From Anaerohalosphaeraceae bacterium (GTDB taxonomy: Bacteria > Planctomycetota > Phycisphaerae > Sedimentisphaerales > UBA12454), in the NCBI GenBank assembly GCA_021108375.1, contig JAIORA010000012.1:1-64000 (forward strand): 64,000 bases of DNA, given 5' to 3'. The position numbers and the translations under genes are program-made. The notes beneath the pieces are model-generated. The model searched no databases and was not told the DNA's origin. It saw only the letters and a program-made list of their open reading frames with translations. Below, piece after piece: positions 7,756-16,604 of the stretch. Numbering within the stretch: position 1 is the first letter of the stretch; each line of letters begins with the position of its first letter.

Positions 7756-7977
7756 TTAATCCATGACAATCCCGACACTATACTTGGCACGTGTGAGGCC
7801 CACATAAAATTTTGCTCTTGCACCCTCTGAAAGGTTATGATTATTATCGGCTATCCATTTTTTCATGTCTTCCGTCGGATATACCAACACTCGGTCAAAT
7901 GTTAATCCTTTGGATTCACCAAAATTCATAACAGGTTTGTCTACATTCACTTTGGTTCTTGCATCCCACCGACCTTG
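7756..7977 (-). pseudogene. C-terminal remnant of a UvrD-type helicase
   Basis: About 70 codons encode the tail of a UvrD/Rep-like superfamily 1 helicase: NFGESKGLTFDRVLVYP matches helicase motif V (SKGLEFD), and ARAKFYVGLTRAKYSVGIV matches motif VI (YVALTRAK). The rest of the gene, including the Walker motifs, is missing. The reading frame upstream ends exactly where a GTCATTTCGACC..GAAATC dispersed hairpin begins at 7977, so the repeat marks the breakpoint. The natural stop codon at 7756-7758 is kept. This is a gene fragment with no function to be expected. Confidence 0.8.
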
Positions 7978-8228
7978 TCATTTCGACCAACGCGGAGAAA
8001 TCTAAGTTAGCCCCGGCAACTTGTTTGCCGGGGTTCTCTTTTTGTCATTCCCGCGAAAGCGGGAATCCATTTTTCTATATATTGTTTTTTAATCAGTGCA
8101 ATCTGTGAAATCAGTGTCTAAAAAAACTCTGTGCTCTCTGTGTTCTCTGTGGCTATTCATTTTCAAAATCCGCGGTTAAACAATTTGTGTTTATTCGTGC
8201 CAATCAGTGTTTAATAATTTGTTTACGT
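7977..8228. repeat. Spacer of dispersed repeats
   Basis: It contains a GTCATTTCGACC hairpin (7977-8002), CCCCGGCAA/TTGCCGGGG (8013-8035), GTCATTCCCGC-GAAA (8043-8068), then low-complexity sentence-like repeats of the AATCTGTGAAATCAGTG and CTCTGTGTTCTCTGTGG kinds (8090-8220). No gene was seen. Confidence 0.65.
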
Positions 8229-9839
8229 TTACAATACCAACGGTTCATCAGCCGGCACAGGCAGAGATGCTTTGCAATGTATGCACAGTGGCATTTTCAA
8301 TCCGCGCCATTTTCCGCAGACCGAGCATTTTATCAGCGGGCTGTGGTTCAACGCTAAATATGTCAACAGCCCGGCAAGATTGAATAGGCCGATGAGAACC
8401 AGCCAACCGCCCAGTCCTGCCCAACTCGTTCTACGTGAGCAGCCGTGGTACAGAGCTATAACCATCATTACAGCACTGAGCGAAATGTTGATAAGCATAT
8501 TCCGCGGATATACAAAGTCAATCAGTTCCAAATACCCGCGGGTTGCGCCGTTGAATTGTCGAATACAGCTATAATAGTTCATACCCTTAATATGCTCTAA
8601 CCCTCTGATTACAGGCGAAAATACCGTGGGCGAAAATACTGTCGCCTGCTTCAAATATCTCATTTGCGGGTCTTCATATACTATCAGGCTTTGTGATTGA
8701 GTAATTTCGGGCCTTGTCCAATCGAATTTATTTACTAATTCCAGATTGCCATCACTTTCGAGTTTGTAAAGCTGTTTTGAGTAATGTATTTCTTTATCGC
8801 GTGAACGATTTGCCCAAAATGCCTCTCGCACTTTTCGTGAGGTGTGAAAATTTTCCGGCAATTTGAAATCACTAATAGTTTTGCAAAGAAAGATATTGTC
8901 TTTGGTAGCGGCAATTTGACAGCTATTCTCCCTTGCTTTCTTTTTCAATTTTTCGGGAAGTTGAATCGTAATTTTCTCATCCGGCCCACGAAGCACCAGG
9001 TTCATTGAGTCCTTGTCAGTCTGATAGCACATTAACGACCGATATTGCATCTGGGATTCTGAAAACAAGTTATCGCTGCCGTTATCAGAAAAACTCCAGA
9101 GGTGGTATTTAAGGTTGCTTATTTTTTTATCGCCGGCATCAATTATTATTTCGACTTTGCGATTTTCAAAATCTAATTTCAGCAACTGGTTTTCCATTTG
9201 CCAAACCAGCATAGGCGTTTCGGATTTGCAAGGCATTACACCATAGATACTTGTTGGCTGGCCAATCGGTCCCGCAAGTATTTTTAATTTTACAACACCA
9301 TTCACACCAAGATAACCTATTTTTGCGCCGCTATATTCGTATCCAACAAAGATATTTTTTGCGGGCAAATACCGCCACACTTCGCTTATCTGGTTGTCCT
9401 TGCGAACAGGTATTTCAAGAAAACGCCCCAACTCCGGGCTAATTTGCTGACGTTCCTTTAGATTGCGAACTGAAAATCCGTGCCGTTTAGACGTAGCCCA
9501 TTCTAGGTAATTGTATTTTTCTGGCCTAGCATTTTTCGTCCCTTCCCATAGCAGGGCATAATTGGCATCATATACTTTTTCTGTTTTAATGTCCCTGGCC
9601 TTTTTCAATGTGGTCAGTAAAACAGTTCCATCCGGCAAAAAGTTTTTGCTCGCGCGTTTGATATCCCAATCTTTTCCCGTACGTTTTGTTCTGCTCCGGC
9701 AATTTTCTGCGGGATGGTAACTTTTGGAGATTTCTACATATATCGCTTGCAGAAATGCGATTATAAAAATTATTATCGACAGGGTGATAACTATCTTCAA
9801 AGCTTTGTCAGGATACTTAGTAATGTCTTTGAGTTTCAT
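8229..9839 (-). CDS. Membrane-anchored protein of unknown function, zinc-ribbon-like tail
   Basis: A 536-residue protein starting at MKLKDITKY, which follows AGAGGA at 9 bases; the longer TTG-initiated frame is less likely. There is one membrane span at residues 14-38, then a large extracytoplasmic region of about 400 residues rich in beta-type sequence with no motif I recognise. Two spans follow near the C-terminus (NMLINISLSAVMMVIALY and LVLIGLFNLAGLLTYLAL). It ends with CSVCGKW..CIHCKA, a CxxC/CxxC pair like a zinc ribbon. It is the last gene of a GntR-ATPase-permease operon, so it may be an accessory of that transporter. Confidence 0.75.
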   Translation of the reverse strand: MKLKDITKYPDKALKIVITLSIIIFIIAFLQAIYVEISKSYHPAENCRSRTKRTGKDWDIKRASKNFLPDGTVLLTTLKKARDIKTEKVYDANYALLWEGTKNARPEKYNYLEWATSKRHGFSVRNLKERQQISPELGRFLEIPVRKDNQISEVWRYLPAKNIFVGYEYSGAKIGYLGVNGVVKLKILAGPIGQPTSIYGVMPCKSETPMLVWQMENQLLKLDFENRKVEIIIDAGDKKISNLKYHLWSFSDNGSDNLFSESQMQYRSLMCYQTDKDSMNLVLRGPDEKITIQLPEKLKKKARENSCQIAATKDNIFLCKTISDFKLPENFHTSRKVREAFWANRSRDKEIHYSKQLYKLESDGNLELVNKFDWTRPEITQSQSLIVYEDPQMRYLKQATVFSPTVFSPVIRGLEHIKGMNYYSCIRQFNGATRGYLELIDFVYPRNMLINISLSAVMMVIALYHGCSRRTSWAGLGGWLVLIGLFNLAGLLTYLALNHSPLIKCSVCGKWRGLKMPLCIHCKASLPVPADEPLVL

Positions 9840-9852
9840 ATCTGATTTTCCT

Positions 9853-10572
9853 CTATTCAAATTCTCGGGTTAGGAAAACATTTGTAATTTGTACGAGCAG
9901 TATTGCCGCTGCAATTATTAGCACACCGCAGGCCAGCGTTATCTGCCATTGCATTACGAGCGCAAAGAACACCCATATTCCAAGAGCCGGGCCGAGTATG
10001 ATTCGGGTGTACCATTTTTCCGGAGACAGTCTCGCAATCGCGATTGCAAGGTAAACCACATACCCAAGACCAATAAAAATCAAGCCTTCGATAAATGTTC
10101 TCGTCGCTGGCGGGACTGGGAACAGCTCTCTGTTATGGCCGTAAAGATACAACAATGCCCAGATAACTGCCAACGGAGCAAAACTTATCGCCCCTGCCGT
10201 CAGTTTTGCAGTTAGAATCTGCCCCCTGCTTGCCGAGCGGTGCAGCATAAAGCCCCAGGTTTTTATAAAAAAACCCATCCAGTATTGTCGCACGCCAATC
10301 GCTATGCCTAAACCTATCGATATCAAAAACAGCAGCGTCCCGGCAGAAGCGATAAACGGACCGTAAAACATATTCCATATTGTAACGTCGGGGTCGCTTG
10401 AGGACTGAATCGCTGAAATGTTGCCGACCGGGAAAGTTTGCCAATGCCACTCGATGCTGCGTGCCGATAGCTGTAGGAAAATAAATCCAAACGCCAGCAG
10501 AGCTGCCGCTGCCAACAGCAGCCAGGGCAAAACTTCTCTGATTTCTTTGTATAGAAGGGCTTTGAATCTCAT
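9853..10572 (-). CDS. ABC transporter permease
   Basis: A 239-residue ABC-2-like membrane subunit. The start at MRFKALLYKEIREVLPW is right for the family, and the ATG lies one base past the stop of the ATPase gene. About six spans are visible: near 17-37 (LLLAAAALLAFGFIFL), 78-105, 130-150, 165-185, 195-215 and 215-232. The N-terminal KALLYKEIRE amphipathic segment is typical of ABC-2 permeases. It would pair with the ATPase encoded immediately upstream; the substrate cannot be read from sequence. Confidence 0.85.
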   Translation of the reverse strand: MRFKALLYKEIREVLPWLLLAAAALLAFGFIFLQLSARSIEWHWQTFPVGNISAIQSSSDPDVTIWNMFYGPFIASAGTLLFLISIGLGIAIGVRQYWMGFFIKTWGFMLHRSASRGQILTAKLTAGAISFAPLAVIWALLYLYGHNRELFPVPPATRTFIEGLIFIGLGYVVYLAIAIARLSPEKWYTRIILGPALGIWVFFALVMQWQITLACGVLIIAAAILLVQITNVFLTREFE

Positions 10573-10573
10573 A

Positions 10574-11497
10574 TTAGTTTTTCTCCCAATCAAATAGTTT
10601 CCCTTTTTTGTTAGGCTCGGTAAAATCGATAAACTGGTCTTCAAGGCTCAGTTTCAAATAGTTATATTCAATTGCGCCCGCTCCTTTCGCCCAGCTCTTT
10701 ATTTGTTCATCCGTTGTGTTTATCAGGGTCGTTTCAATTACGTTGCCATCAGTTCTGAAACGCAGCAATCCATCAATATCTATTTCCGCGGGCGCATCTT
10801 TTTCAAAAGTGAATACCACTTTTTTAATCGCATTTCTAAATTCCTCGACAGTACAGTCGGCTTTCAAAACCCCCTTGTCAACTACTACTATTCTGTCGGC
10901 TACCCGTTCAATATCAGCAAGTATATGGCTGGAAAAAAGAATAGTTCTCCCTTGCCGCATAATCAGTTGAATCATTCCTTCGAGAAACTGCCGCCGTATC
11001 GCCGCATCAAGTCCGAGCGTTGGGTCGTCCATTATCAGCAGTTCCGGGTTTGGCGCGATGGTCAGTGCCAAAGAAACTTGCGCTCGCTGGCCGTTAGAAA
11101 TACTCTTAATCTTCTGTTTTTTGGACAGGTCGAAATACTCAATCATATCGTCAAATAGTTTTTCGTCCCATTGTTTCGGAAAGAATGCTTTCTGAAACTT
11201 TTCAAGCTCACCAATACTCATCCACCTGAACAATCGGTGTCCCTCGGTAACATAGCCTATTCGCTGTCTGATTTTTGGGGTAAGATTTTGGCAATCGCAG
11301 CCGAGCAGCTCCGCGGAGCCTTCAGTTGGCCCCAGCAGCCCCATCATCATTCTGATAGCGGTCGTTTTGCCTGCACCATTTCTTCCGAGGAATCCGCATA
11401 CCGAGCCTTTTTCAATTTTCAGGCTCAGATGGTCAACTGCGAGTTTGTCCTTGAAGTATTTTGTCAGGCCGACAGTTTGCAAAACAGTTTCACTCAT
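10574..11497 (-). CDS. ABC transporter ATP-binding protein
   Basis: A 307-residue ATPase subunit. Walker A is GRNGAGKTT near residue 38. The signature is a variant, ISNGQRAQVSLAL, where most have LSGGQ. Walker B is LLIMDDPTLGLD, and the switch His is in FSSHILADIERV. The C-terminal 90 residues are a regulatory-type extension. The arrangement GntR-ATPase-permease is that of the ytr-type drug/envelope-stress exporters. Its start overlaps the stop of the GntR gene by 4 bases. Confidence 0.93.
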   Translation of the reverse strand: MSETVLQTVGLTKYFKDKLAVDHLSLKIEKGSVCGFLGRNGAGKTTAIRMMMGLLGPTEGSAELLGCDCQNLTPKIRQRIGYVTEGHRLFRWMSIGELEKFQKAFFPKQWDEKLFDDMIEYFDLSKKQKIKSISNGQRAQVSLALTIAPNPELLIMDDPTLGLDAAIRRQFLEGMIQLIMRQGRTILFSSHILADIERVADRIVVVDKGVLKADCTVEEFRNAIKKVVFTFEKDAPAEIDIDGLLRFRTDGNVIETTLINTTDEQIKSWAKGAGAIEYNYLKLSLEDQFIDFTEPNKKGKLFDWEKN

Positions 11498-11901
11498 TTT
11501 ATATCCTCGTCATTATCCTGTGTAAATTTATTCAGACTTTTTAAAAACATAAGTCTCAGTTGTTCTGGCTCAAGGCCGAGACTCAGCCCTCTGCTTACTA
11601 CCGCGTTAATTCTTTCGAGTAGAATATTATAATCGACAGCATCGAATTCTTGCAGTTTCGGATTTGTGATAAATGTTCCTGAGCCTGTTTTGGTTGTTAC
11701 CAGCCGAGCTTGTTCAAGTGTTTTATAGGCACGTGCTACTGTGTTGGGATTGATAACGAGTTCTGCTGCAAGTTTGCGGACGGCAGGCAGTTTTTGTCCG
11801 ACGGCAAGTTTTCCCATTACGATAGCGTCGCATATTTGTTCGACTATCTGAATATAGATGGGCTTATTCGACCCTGGAGTTATTTGTATCCATAATGGCA
11901 T
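11494..11901 (-). CDS. GntR-family (YtrA-type) transcriptional regulator
   Basis: A 135-residue regulator. The start at MPLWIQITPGSNKPIYIQI follows AAGGGA at proper spacing. The winged helix spans residues 12-75: IVEQICDAIVMGKLAVGQKLPAVRKLA, then the recognition helix in VINPNTVARAYKTLEQ, and the wing TKTGSGTFIT. The short C-terminal tail (about 50 residues, no ligand domain) places it in the YtrA subfamily, whose members repress the ABC operon they head. It is the first gene of the four-gene operon. Confidence 0.9.
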   Translation of the reverse strand: MPLWIQITPGSNKPIYIQIVEQICDAIVMGKLAVGQKLPAVRKLAAELVINPNTVARAYKTLEQARLVTTKTGSGTFITNPKLQEFDAVDYNILLERINAVVSRGLSLGLEPEQLRLMFLKSLNKFTQDNDEDIK

Positions 11902-11928
11902 TTCAAATTCCCTTACAAAGACAGCCTT

Positions 11929-12368
11929 GTCATACCCGCAAAAGTGGGTATCCACTATTTGTCATTTCGACCAACACGGAGAAATCTAAGTTAGCCTCGG
12001 CAACTTGTTTGCCGGGGTTGTTTTTCATATTGTTTATCCTTTCCCCATCGTATAGTAGCCGAGCCGCGGAAGCGGCCGGATAAGTTTTTGTCATACCCGC
12101 GAAAGCGGGTATCCATTTTTTTAGTTAGCCCCCTGATTCATCAGGGGGTTTTCTGTTGCGAATGGTTTGCATCGTTCGCATCGCCATTAGCCCGTAGGTC
12201 TTGCCCTGCGGGTATCTACATATTATTTATCCCTTTCCCATCGCCGTTTAGCCGTCGTGGCCTGCCCGACGGTTCGTGCTTACGAGTGGTTTCCCGCACC
12301 AACACCGACTTTGTCATTTCGACCAACGTGGAGAAATCTAAGTTAGCCCCACATTTACAAATGTGGGG
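11929..12368. repeat. Dense run of dispersed hairpin repeats
   Basis: Ten copies occur in 440 bases, including GTCATACCCGCAAAAGTGGGTATCC (11929-11953), GTCATTTCGACC (11961-11986 and 12313-12338), GCCGAGCCGC-GGAA (12058-12079), CCCCCTGA/TCAGGGGG (12129-12148), CCCGTAGG/..TGCGGG (12191-12212), CCGTCGTGG..CGACGG (12252-12272) and CCCCACATTT/AATGTGGGG (12347-12368). The remaining 12369-12714 is AT-rich with no supported gene. Confidence 0.7.
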
Positions 12369-12714
12369 TTGCAGTTTACTTCTATCTTTTTACTTTTTTA
12401 AAATCAGTGTTTAAGTAATCTGTGTCTAAAAAACTTTGTGCCTTTGAGTTTTCGTGGCTAAAATAATCTGTGTAATCTGCAAAACCAAAGAATGTACTAA
12501 TACCATTAATACAATGTGTATCGGTTCAAGTCAAGCGATTTTCTTAAAAAAACTGTTAAAAAGCGTTAGAAATTGTCAAAAATTTTCAATTTAGGTGTTA
12601 TTTTGGGGGATGTTTTTTGGCCAATTTTGCGCAAATTGCAACTGAAAACCGCCCGAAGCACGACTCAGTGCCTAAAAAAACTCCGTGTCTTAGTGGCTAA
12701 AAGCACAAAAAATC

Positions 12715-12742
12715 TTGAAAAAATTGCCATTTTCACTATAAT
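12715..12742 (+). promoter_or_regulatory. Sigma-70-type promoter of ffh
   Basis: TTGAAA (12715-12720), a 16-base spacer and a perfect TATAAT (12737-12742). The start near 12749 gives a leader of about 90 bases to the GTG at 12841. Confidence 0.75.
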
Positions 12743-12840
12743 CAGCCGTTCTTGTCGGGCAAAATCAGCGATTCTGGCTGAAATTACCTGAAAAAAGCTC
12801 ATTAACCCCCTAAAAATGGGAATAAAATTAGGAATAAAAC

Positions 12841-14268
12841 GTGTTTGAGTCGTTAACAGATAAAATGAATTCGGTTTTCCGCTCGCTTTCCGGTAAAGCG
12901 CGTATCACCGAGGCAAACGTTTCGGACGTAATGGGCGAAATCCGCAAAGCTCTGCTCGAAGCCGACGTTAACTACGACGTAGTAAAGCAGTTCTGTAAAG
13001 ATGTCAGAAACGCCGCTATGGGCGCAGAGGTAATAAAAAGCCTCCACCCCGCTCAGGTAATGGTCAAAATCGTCAATGACGAGCTTACAAAACTGATGGG
13101 GCCGGAAGATTCCAAGCTCTATTTCGTCTCGCCTGGGCCAACAATAATCCTTTTGGCTGGCCTGCAAGGTTGCGGCAAAACGACAACAGCGGGAAAATTC
13201 GGCAAATATCTCGTTTCTAAGGGCAAAAGGCCGCTTTTGGTCGCAGTTGACCTGCAAAGGCCGGCAGCTATCGACCAGTTAATCACGCTCGGAGAGCAAC
13301 TAAATGTAGATGTTTTTAGCAAAAAAGACACAAAAGATGCCGTAAAAGTAGCCAAACAGGCGATAAAGCACGCAAAAAGCCAGGGCCACGACGTAGTCGT
13401 CCTCGACACTGCCGGCCGATTACATATCGATGAAGAAATGATGAACGAAGTGGCTGATGTCGCAAAAGCGACCGGGCCACACCAAATTTTCCTCGTCTGC
13501 GATGCGATGACCGGCCAGGACGCTGTCAACAGCGCCAGCGAATTTAATCAACGGCTCGAACTTGACGGCGTTATTCTCACTAAGCTCGATGGCGACGCGC
13601 GAGGTGGTGCCGCCCTTAGCGTTAAAGCTGTTACCGGAAAGCCAATCAAATTTATCGGTGTCGGCGAAAAACTCGATAAGCTCGAAGAATTTCACCCCGA
13701 TAGAATGGCTTCCCGGATTCTCGGTATGGGCGACGTTGTTAGCCTGGTCGAAAAAGCTCAGGAACATTTCGACGAAGAAGAAGCCGAGAAGATGCAAAAG
13801 AAAATGGCTAAAGGCAGTTTCGGCTTTGACGATTTTCTTAAGCAAATGCAGTCAGTCAAAAAAATGGGCGGTATGACGGATATGCTCAAAATGATTCCCG
13901 GAATGAGCGGCAAAATGGCGGGGATGGATATGGACGATTCCGAGTTGGGCAAAATCGAAGCGATAATCAACTCTATGACATTCGCTGAAAGAAAAGACCC
14001 AGACCTGATAACGCCCTCACGCAGAAGACGAATCGCGGCTGGTTCAGGCAGAGGCCAGCAGGACGTTTCCGGCCTGATAAAAACTTTTGACAGAAGCCGA
14101 CATATGCTCAAGGCACTTTCCGGCGGAGCGATGGGAGGGTTGAAATCCCTCTTTAGCGGAGGCGGTATGGAAAATATCGCGGGGATGATGCAGCAGGGCA
14201 AAAAAATAAAACAGCGGTCAAAAAGAAAAAAAGTGATAATCAGAAAAGGCAAACGAAGGCGGAAGTAA
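12841..14268 (+). CDS. ffh: Signal recognition particle protein Ffh
   Basis: Ffh (475 residues) is the SRP GTPase that binds signal sequences of nascent membrane proteins and docks with FtsY. It starts at GTG (MFESLTDKMNSVFRSLSGK), the normal N-terminus. The N domain covers about 1-95. The G domain has GLQGCGKTTTAGKFG (G1), VDLQRPAA, DTAGRLHIDEE (G3) and TKLDGDARGG (G4). The Met-rich M domain begins near 330 (GGMTDMLKMIPGM) and contains the RRRRIAAGSGR-type RNA-binding helix. The tail is strongly basic (KKIKQRSKRKKVIIRKG). It heads a ribosome-linked cluster with rpsP, trmD and rplS, a conserved order in bacteria. Confidence 0.97.
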   Translation: MFESLTDKMNSVFRSLSGKARITEANVSDVMGEIRKALLEADVNYDVVKQFCKDVRNAAMGAEVIKSLHPAQVMVKIVNDELTKLMGPEDSKLYFVSPGPTIILLAGLQGCGKTTTAGKFGKYLVSKGKRPLLVAVDLQRPAAIDQLITLGEQLNVDVFSKKDTKDAVKVAKQAIKHAKSQGHDVVVLDTAGRLHIDEEMMNEVADVAKATGPHQIFLVCDAMTGQDAVNSASEFNQRLELDGVILTKLDGDARGGAALSVKAVTGKPIKFIGVGEKLDKLEEFHPDRMASRILGMGDVVSLVEKAQEHFDEEEAEKMQKKMAKGSFGFDDFLKQMQSVKKMGGMTDMLKMIPGMSGKMAGMDMDDSELGKIEAIINSMTFAERKDPDLITPSRRRRIAAGSGRGQQDVSGLIKTFDRSRHMLKALSGGAMGGLKSLFSGGGMENIAGMMQQGKKIKQRSKRKKVIIRKGKRRRK

Positions 14269-14395
14269 TTAACCACGAATTGACACGAATAAACACAAAT
14301 TATTTAGACACGGATTATTTTGACGCTGATTACGCAGATTTACGCTGTTTTTTTAGACAGAGTTCACAGAGGAAAAAACGAAATACAGAAAAATA

Positions 14396-14711
14396 GATTC
14401 CCGCTTTCGCGGGAATGACAAAACAACCCCCTCATAGTGATGAGGGGGCTAAACGGCGAAATGAAAGGGATAAATAATATGTAGATACCCACAGGGCAAG
14501 ACTGATGTGGATGGGTTGGGATTGCCACGGTCTTACGGCCTCGCAATGACAGGAAAAACAGTTATAAATTGTGAGTCTTTAGTTTTAAGTTGCGGAATCG
14601 CCTTTCGGCGATGGAAATAAATTGTCCGGCCGCTTACGCGGCTCGGCTTTTATAGCGGTGGGAATGGACAGAGTTTGCGAAAATGGGAACCCCCGAATTA
14701 CAATTCGGGGG
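14396..14711. repeat. Spacer of dispersed hairpin repeats
   Basis: These are mostly in reverse orientation: GATTCCCGC-TTTC-GCGGGAATGAC (14396-14419), CCCCCTCAT/ATGAGGGGG (14427-14448), GATTGCCACGG..GCAATGAC (14519-14549), GAATCGCC-TTTC-GGCGAT (14594-14611), CCGGCCGCTTACGCGGCTCGGC (14636-14647 region) and CCCCCGAATT/AATTCGGGGG (14690-14711). Confidence 0.7.
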
Positions 14712-14727
14712 CTAATTTTAAAAAAAT

Positions 14728-15036
14728 ATGCTATCACTTTTAGAATATCTCGAAACGCTGGCGACAAAAGTCGATGACCCGTTCGGCACGCAAATCAGGA
14801 ATCACTTTGCGGACAATAAAGGCTCGGCGGAACTGGCAATGTTGGCAAGTCCATCCGCTGACGAATTAGCTCAGCTAAAAACAGCGGCAGCGATAATGAC
14901 AAAAGAGGAATTGGAAAACGCGAATAGTCTTACAGATGAGCAGATAAATAAAATTGCTTCCGATGCAAAAATAGATGCCGGAATCTTCGCAATTTTCATC
15001 AATGGCTACGCATTAGCCCGCAAAAAAAGAATTTAA
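14728..15036 (+). CDS. Small hypothetical protein between ffh and rpsP
   Basis: A 102-residue acidic, helical protein (MLSLLEYLETLATKVDDPFG..). There is no signal peptide, membrane span or recognised domain. The middle (DELAQLKTAAAIMTKEELENANSLTDEQINKIA) reads as two or three helices. No clear ribosome site precedes the ATG, which lies 16 bases past a dispersed hairpin. It is supported by its length, codon-like composition and position inside a conserved translation cluster. It could still be a spurious frame. Confidence 0.55.
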   Translation: MLSLLEYLETLATKVDDPFGTQIRNHFADNKGSAELAMLASPSADELAQLKTAAAIMTKEELENANSLTDEQINKIASDAKIDAGIFAIFINGYALARKKRI

Positions 15037-15039
15037 CCC

Positions 15040-15067
15040 TTGAAAAAGCCAGATATTAGGGTACAAT
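15040..15067 (+). promoter_or_regulatory. Sigma-70-type promoter of the rpsP operon
   Basis: TTGAAA (15040-15045), a 16-base spacer, TACAAT (15062-15067). The start near 15074 leaves a leader of about 170 bases before rpsP, long enough for regulation, though no known leader motif was recognised. Confidence 0.7.
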
Positions 15068-15246
15068 TATCGATTCGCAGGATTGAGCTGGCTAAATGTC
15101 TATGTTTAAAAATAGCGATATTAGTATTGTAAACGGCGTTTTGGACTGGTTTTCAAGGATAGTTGAAAAAATGTAACCCTGTTTCTCTATTCAGCAATGG
15201 GCTGATATAGGGGAAATTTATTATAAAAAAGATAAGGAACTAAACT

Positions 15247-15870
15247 ATGGCAGTAAAATTGAGAATGACGAGGATGGGACGAAGGCACAGGCCTTTCTTC
15301 CGGATTAACGCCATCGAATCGCGCAATCCGCGCGATGGCAAAATCATCGAAAAGCTGGGGCATTATGACCCCATCGAAAAGAACCCGGAAAAACAAGTCG
15401 TCCTTGACAAAGAACGAATCGAATACTGGCTCAGCGTTGGGGCTGTACCAAGTGATACCGTCTCGGATATACTCGCCAAGCACGGCATAAAGAATAAACA
15501 CTACGACCTGAGAATGGCAAAGCGTAAAAAAGCACGCGAGCAAGCTCACGTCAAAGGCAAATTGTTTGACCTGACAGAACGCAAACAAGCTGAAGCCAAG
15601 ATAAAGGCCGAAGAAGAAAAGGCCGCTGTTGCTGAAGCCGAAGCTGAAGCAAAAGTTAAAGCAGCCGAAGAGGCCAAGGCAAAAGCTGAAGCTGATGCTG
15701 CTGCCAAAGCCAAGGCAGACGAAGAAGCTAAGGCAAAAGCCGAGGCTGATGCTGCTACCGCAAAGGAAGCCGAAGCTACACCCGCTGAAGAAACTCCCGC
15801 GGAGGAGACTGCTGCCGAGTCATCTCCAGTCGAAGAGGCAGCAACTGAAGAAGAAAAGGCCGCTGAATAA
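15247..15870 (+). CDS. rpsP: 30S ribosomal protein S16 with long C-terminal extension
   Basis: The first 85 residues are standard S16 (AVKLRMTRMGRRHRPFFRI, then NPRDGKIIEKLGHYDP and VPSDTVSDILAKHGI), a small-subunit protein needed for 30S assembly. S16 is normally 80-90 residues. Here it is 207, because a low-complexity tail of about 110 residues follows, made of Lys/Ala/Glu repeats (EEAKAKAEADAA occurs more than once) and then an acidic Pro/Glu stretch (PAEETPAEETAAE). The tail is probably a flexible charged helix. AAGGA precedes the ATG. It leads trmD, rplS, yraN and tatD. Confidence 0.95.
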   Translation: MAVKLRMTRMGRRHRPFFRINAIESRNPRDGKIIEKLGHYDPIEKNPEKQVVLDKERIEYWLSVGAVPSDTVSDILAKHGIKNKHYDLRMAKRKKAREQAHVKGKLFDLTERKQAEAKIKAEEEKAAVAEAEAEAKVKAAEEAKAKAEADAAAKAKADEEAKAKAEADAATAKEAEATPAEETPAEETAAESSPVEEAATEEEKAAE

Positions 15871-15887
15871 TGGATGTAAGATAAGTG

Positions 15888-16580
15888 ATGAGAATAGACG
15901 TTCTTACACTTTTTCCAGATATGTTCGCCTCGCCGCTTGATTATTCAATAATCGCTCGTGCCAGAGGCAATGGGTTAATTGAAGTTGTTCTTTCAAATAT
16001 AAGAGATTTCGCTAAGGGTCGGCATAAAAAAGTTGACGACAAGCCTTACGGAGGAGGAGCTGGAATGGTTATGATGTGTGAGCCGCTTCTGGATTGCCTT
16101 GAAAACGTAAAGGCGAGCCATCCGGCAAAACCAAGAATTGTTTTGCTGACTCCGCAAGGCAAAAAGTTTGACCACGAAATGGCAAAGAGTTTTGCCGCTG
16201 AAGAAAGGCTTATTCTCATCGCGGGCCGATATGAAGGGTTTGACGAAAGAATAAAAATCGCTGCCGAAGCTGAGCAGGTTTCGATTGGTGATTATGTTCT
16301 GAGCGGCGGCGAGTTGGCGGCGATGGTTATTATCGATGCTGTAACAAGGTTGCTGCCGGGAGCACTTGGCGATGACGATTCTGCGGAAAACGATTCGTTC
16401 AGCGATGGACTACTCGAATATCCGCATTATACCCGGCCGGAAGAATTCGGCGGTATGAAAGTGCCAGACGTTCTGCTGAGCGGAAATCACGCTGAGATAG
16501 AAAAATGGCGAAAGCAGCAGGCGATTGAAAGAACGAAAAAAAACAGGCCCGACCTGTTAGATAACAAAAATGAGAAATAA
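15888..16580 (+). CDS. trmD: tRNA (guanine-N1)-methyltransferase TrmD
   Basis: TrmD (230 residues) methylates G37 of tRNAs with a G at position 36, using S-adenosylmethionine, and so prevents +1 frameshifting. The ATG at 15888 ([13 protein letters not shown]) is preferred over the GTG one codon earlier. Trefoil-knot SPOUT motifs are clear: [32 protein letters not shown] and [14 protein letters not shown]. The C-terminus has the catalytic-region segment [14 protein letters not shown] and [13 protein letters not shown]. It lies 17 bases downstream of rpsP. Confidence 0.97.
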   Translation: MRIDVLTLFPDMFASPLDYSIIARARGNGLIEVVLSNIRDFAKGRHKKVDDKPYGGGAGMVMMCEPLLDCLENVKASHPAKPRIVLLTPQGKKFDHEMAKSFAAEERLILIAGRYEGFDERIKIAAEAEQVSIGDYVLSGGELAAMVIIDAVTRLLPGALGDDDSAENDSFSDGLLEYPHYTRPEEFGGMKVPDVLLSGNHAEIEKWRKQQAIERTKKNRPDLLDNKNEK

Positions 16581-16604
16581 CAAAAAATATTCAGGAGTTA
16601 AACA

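Noticed and set aside
7560-7823. 87-codon minus-strand ORF overlapping the helicase remnant
   Set aside because: Most of it translates the composite repeat block; the helicase motifs are in a different frame.
11895-12414. Plus-strand ORFs of 62 and 108 codons
   Set aside because: Both are translations of the dispersed hairpin repeats; similar frames appear wherever the repeats occur.
12573-12791. 72-codon plus-strand ORF upstream of ffh
   Set aside because: It spans the ffh promoter and low-complexity repeat phrases, has no ribosome site and no recognisable protein features.
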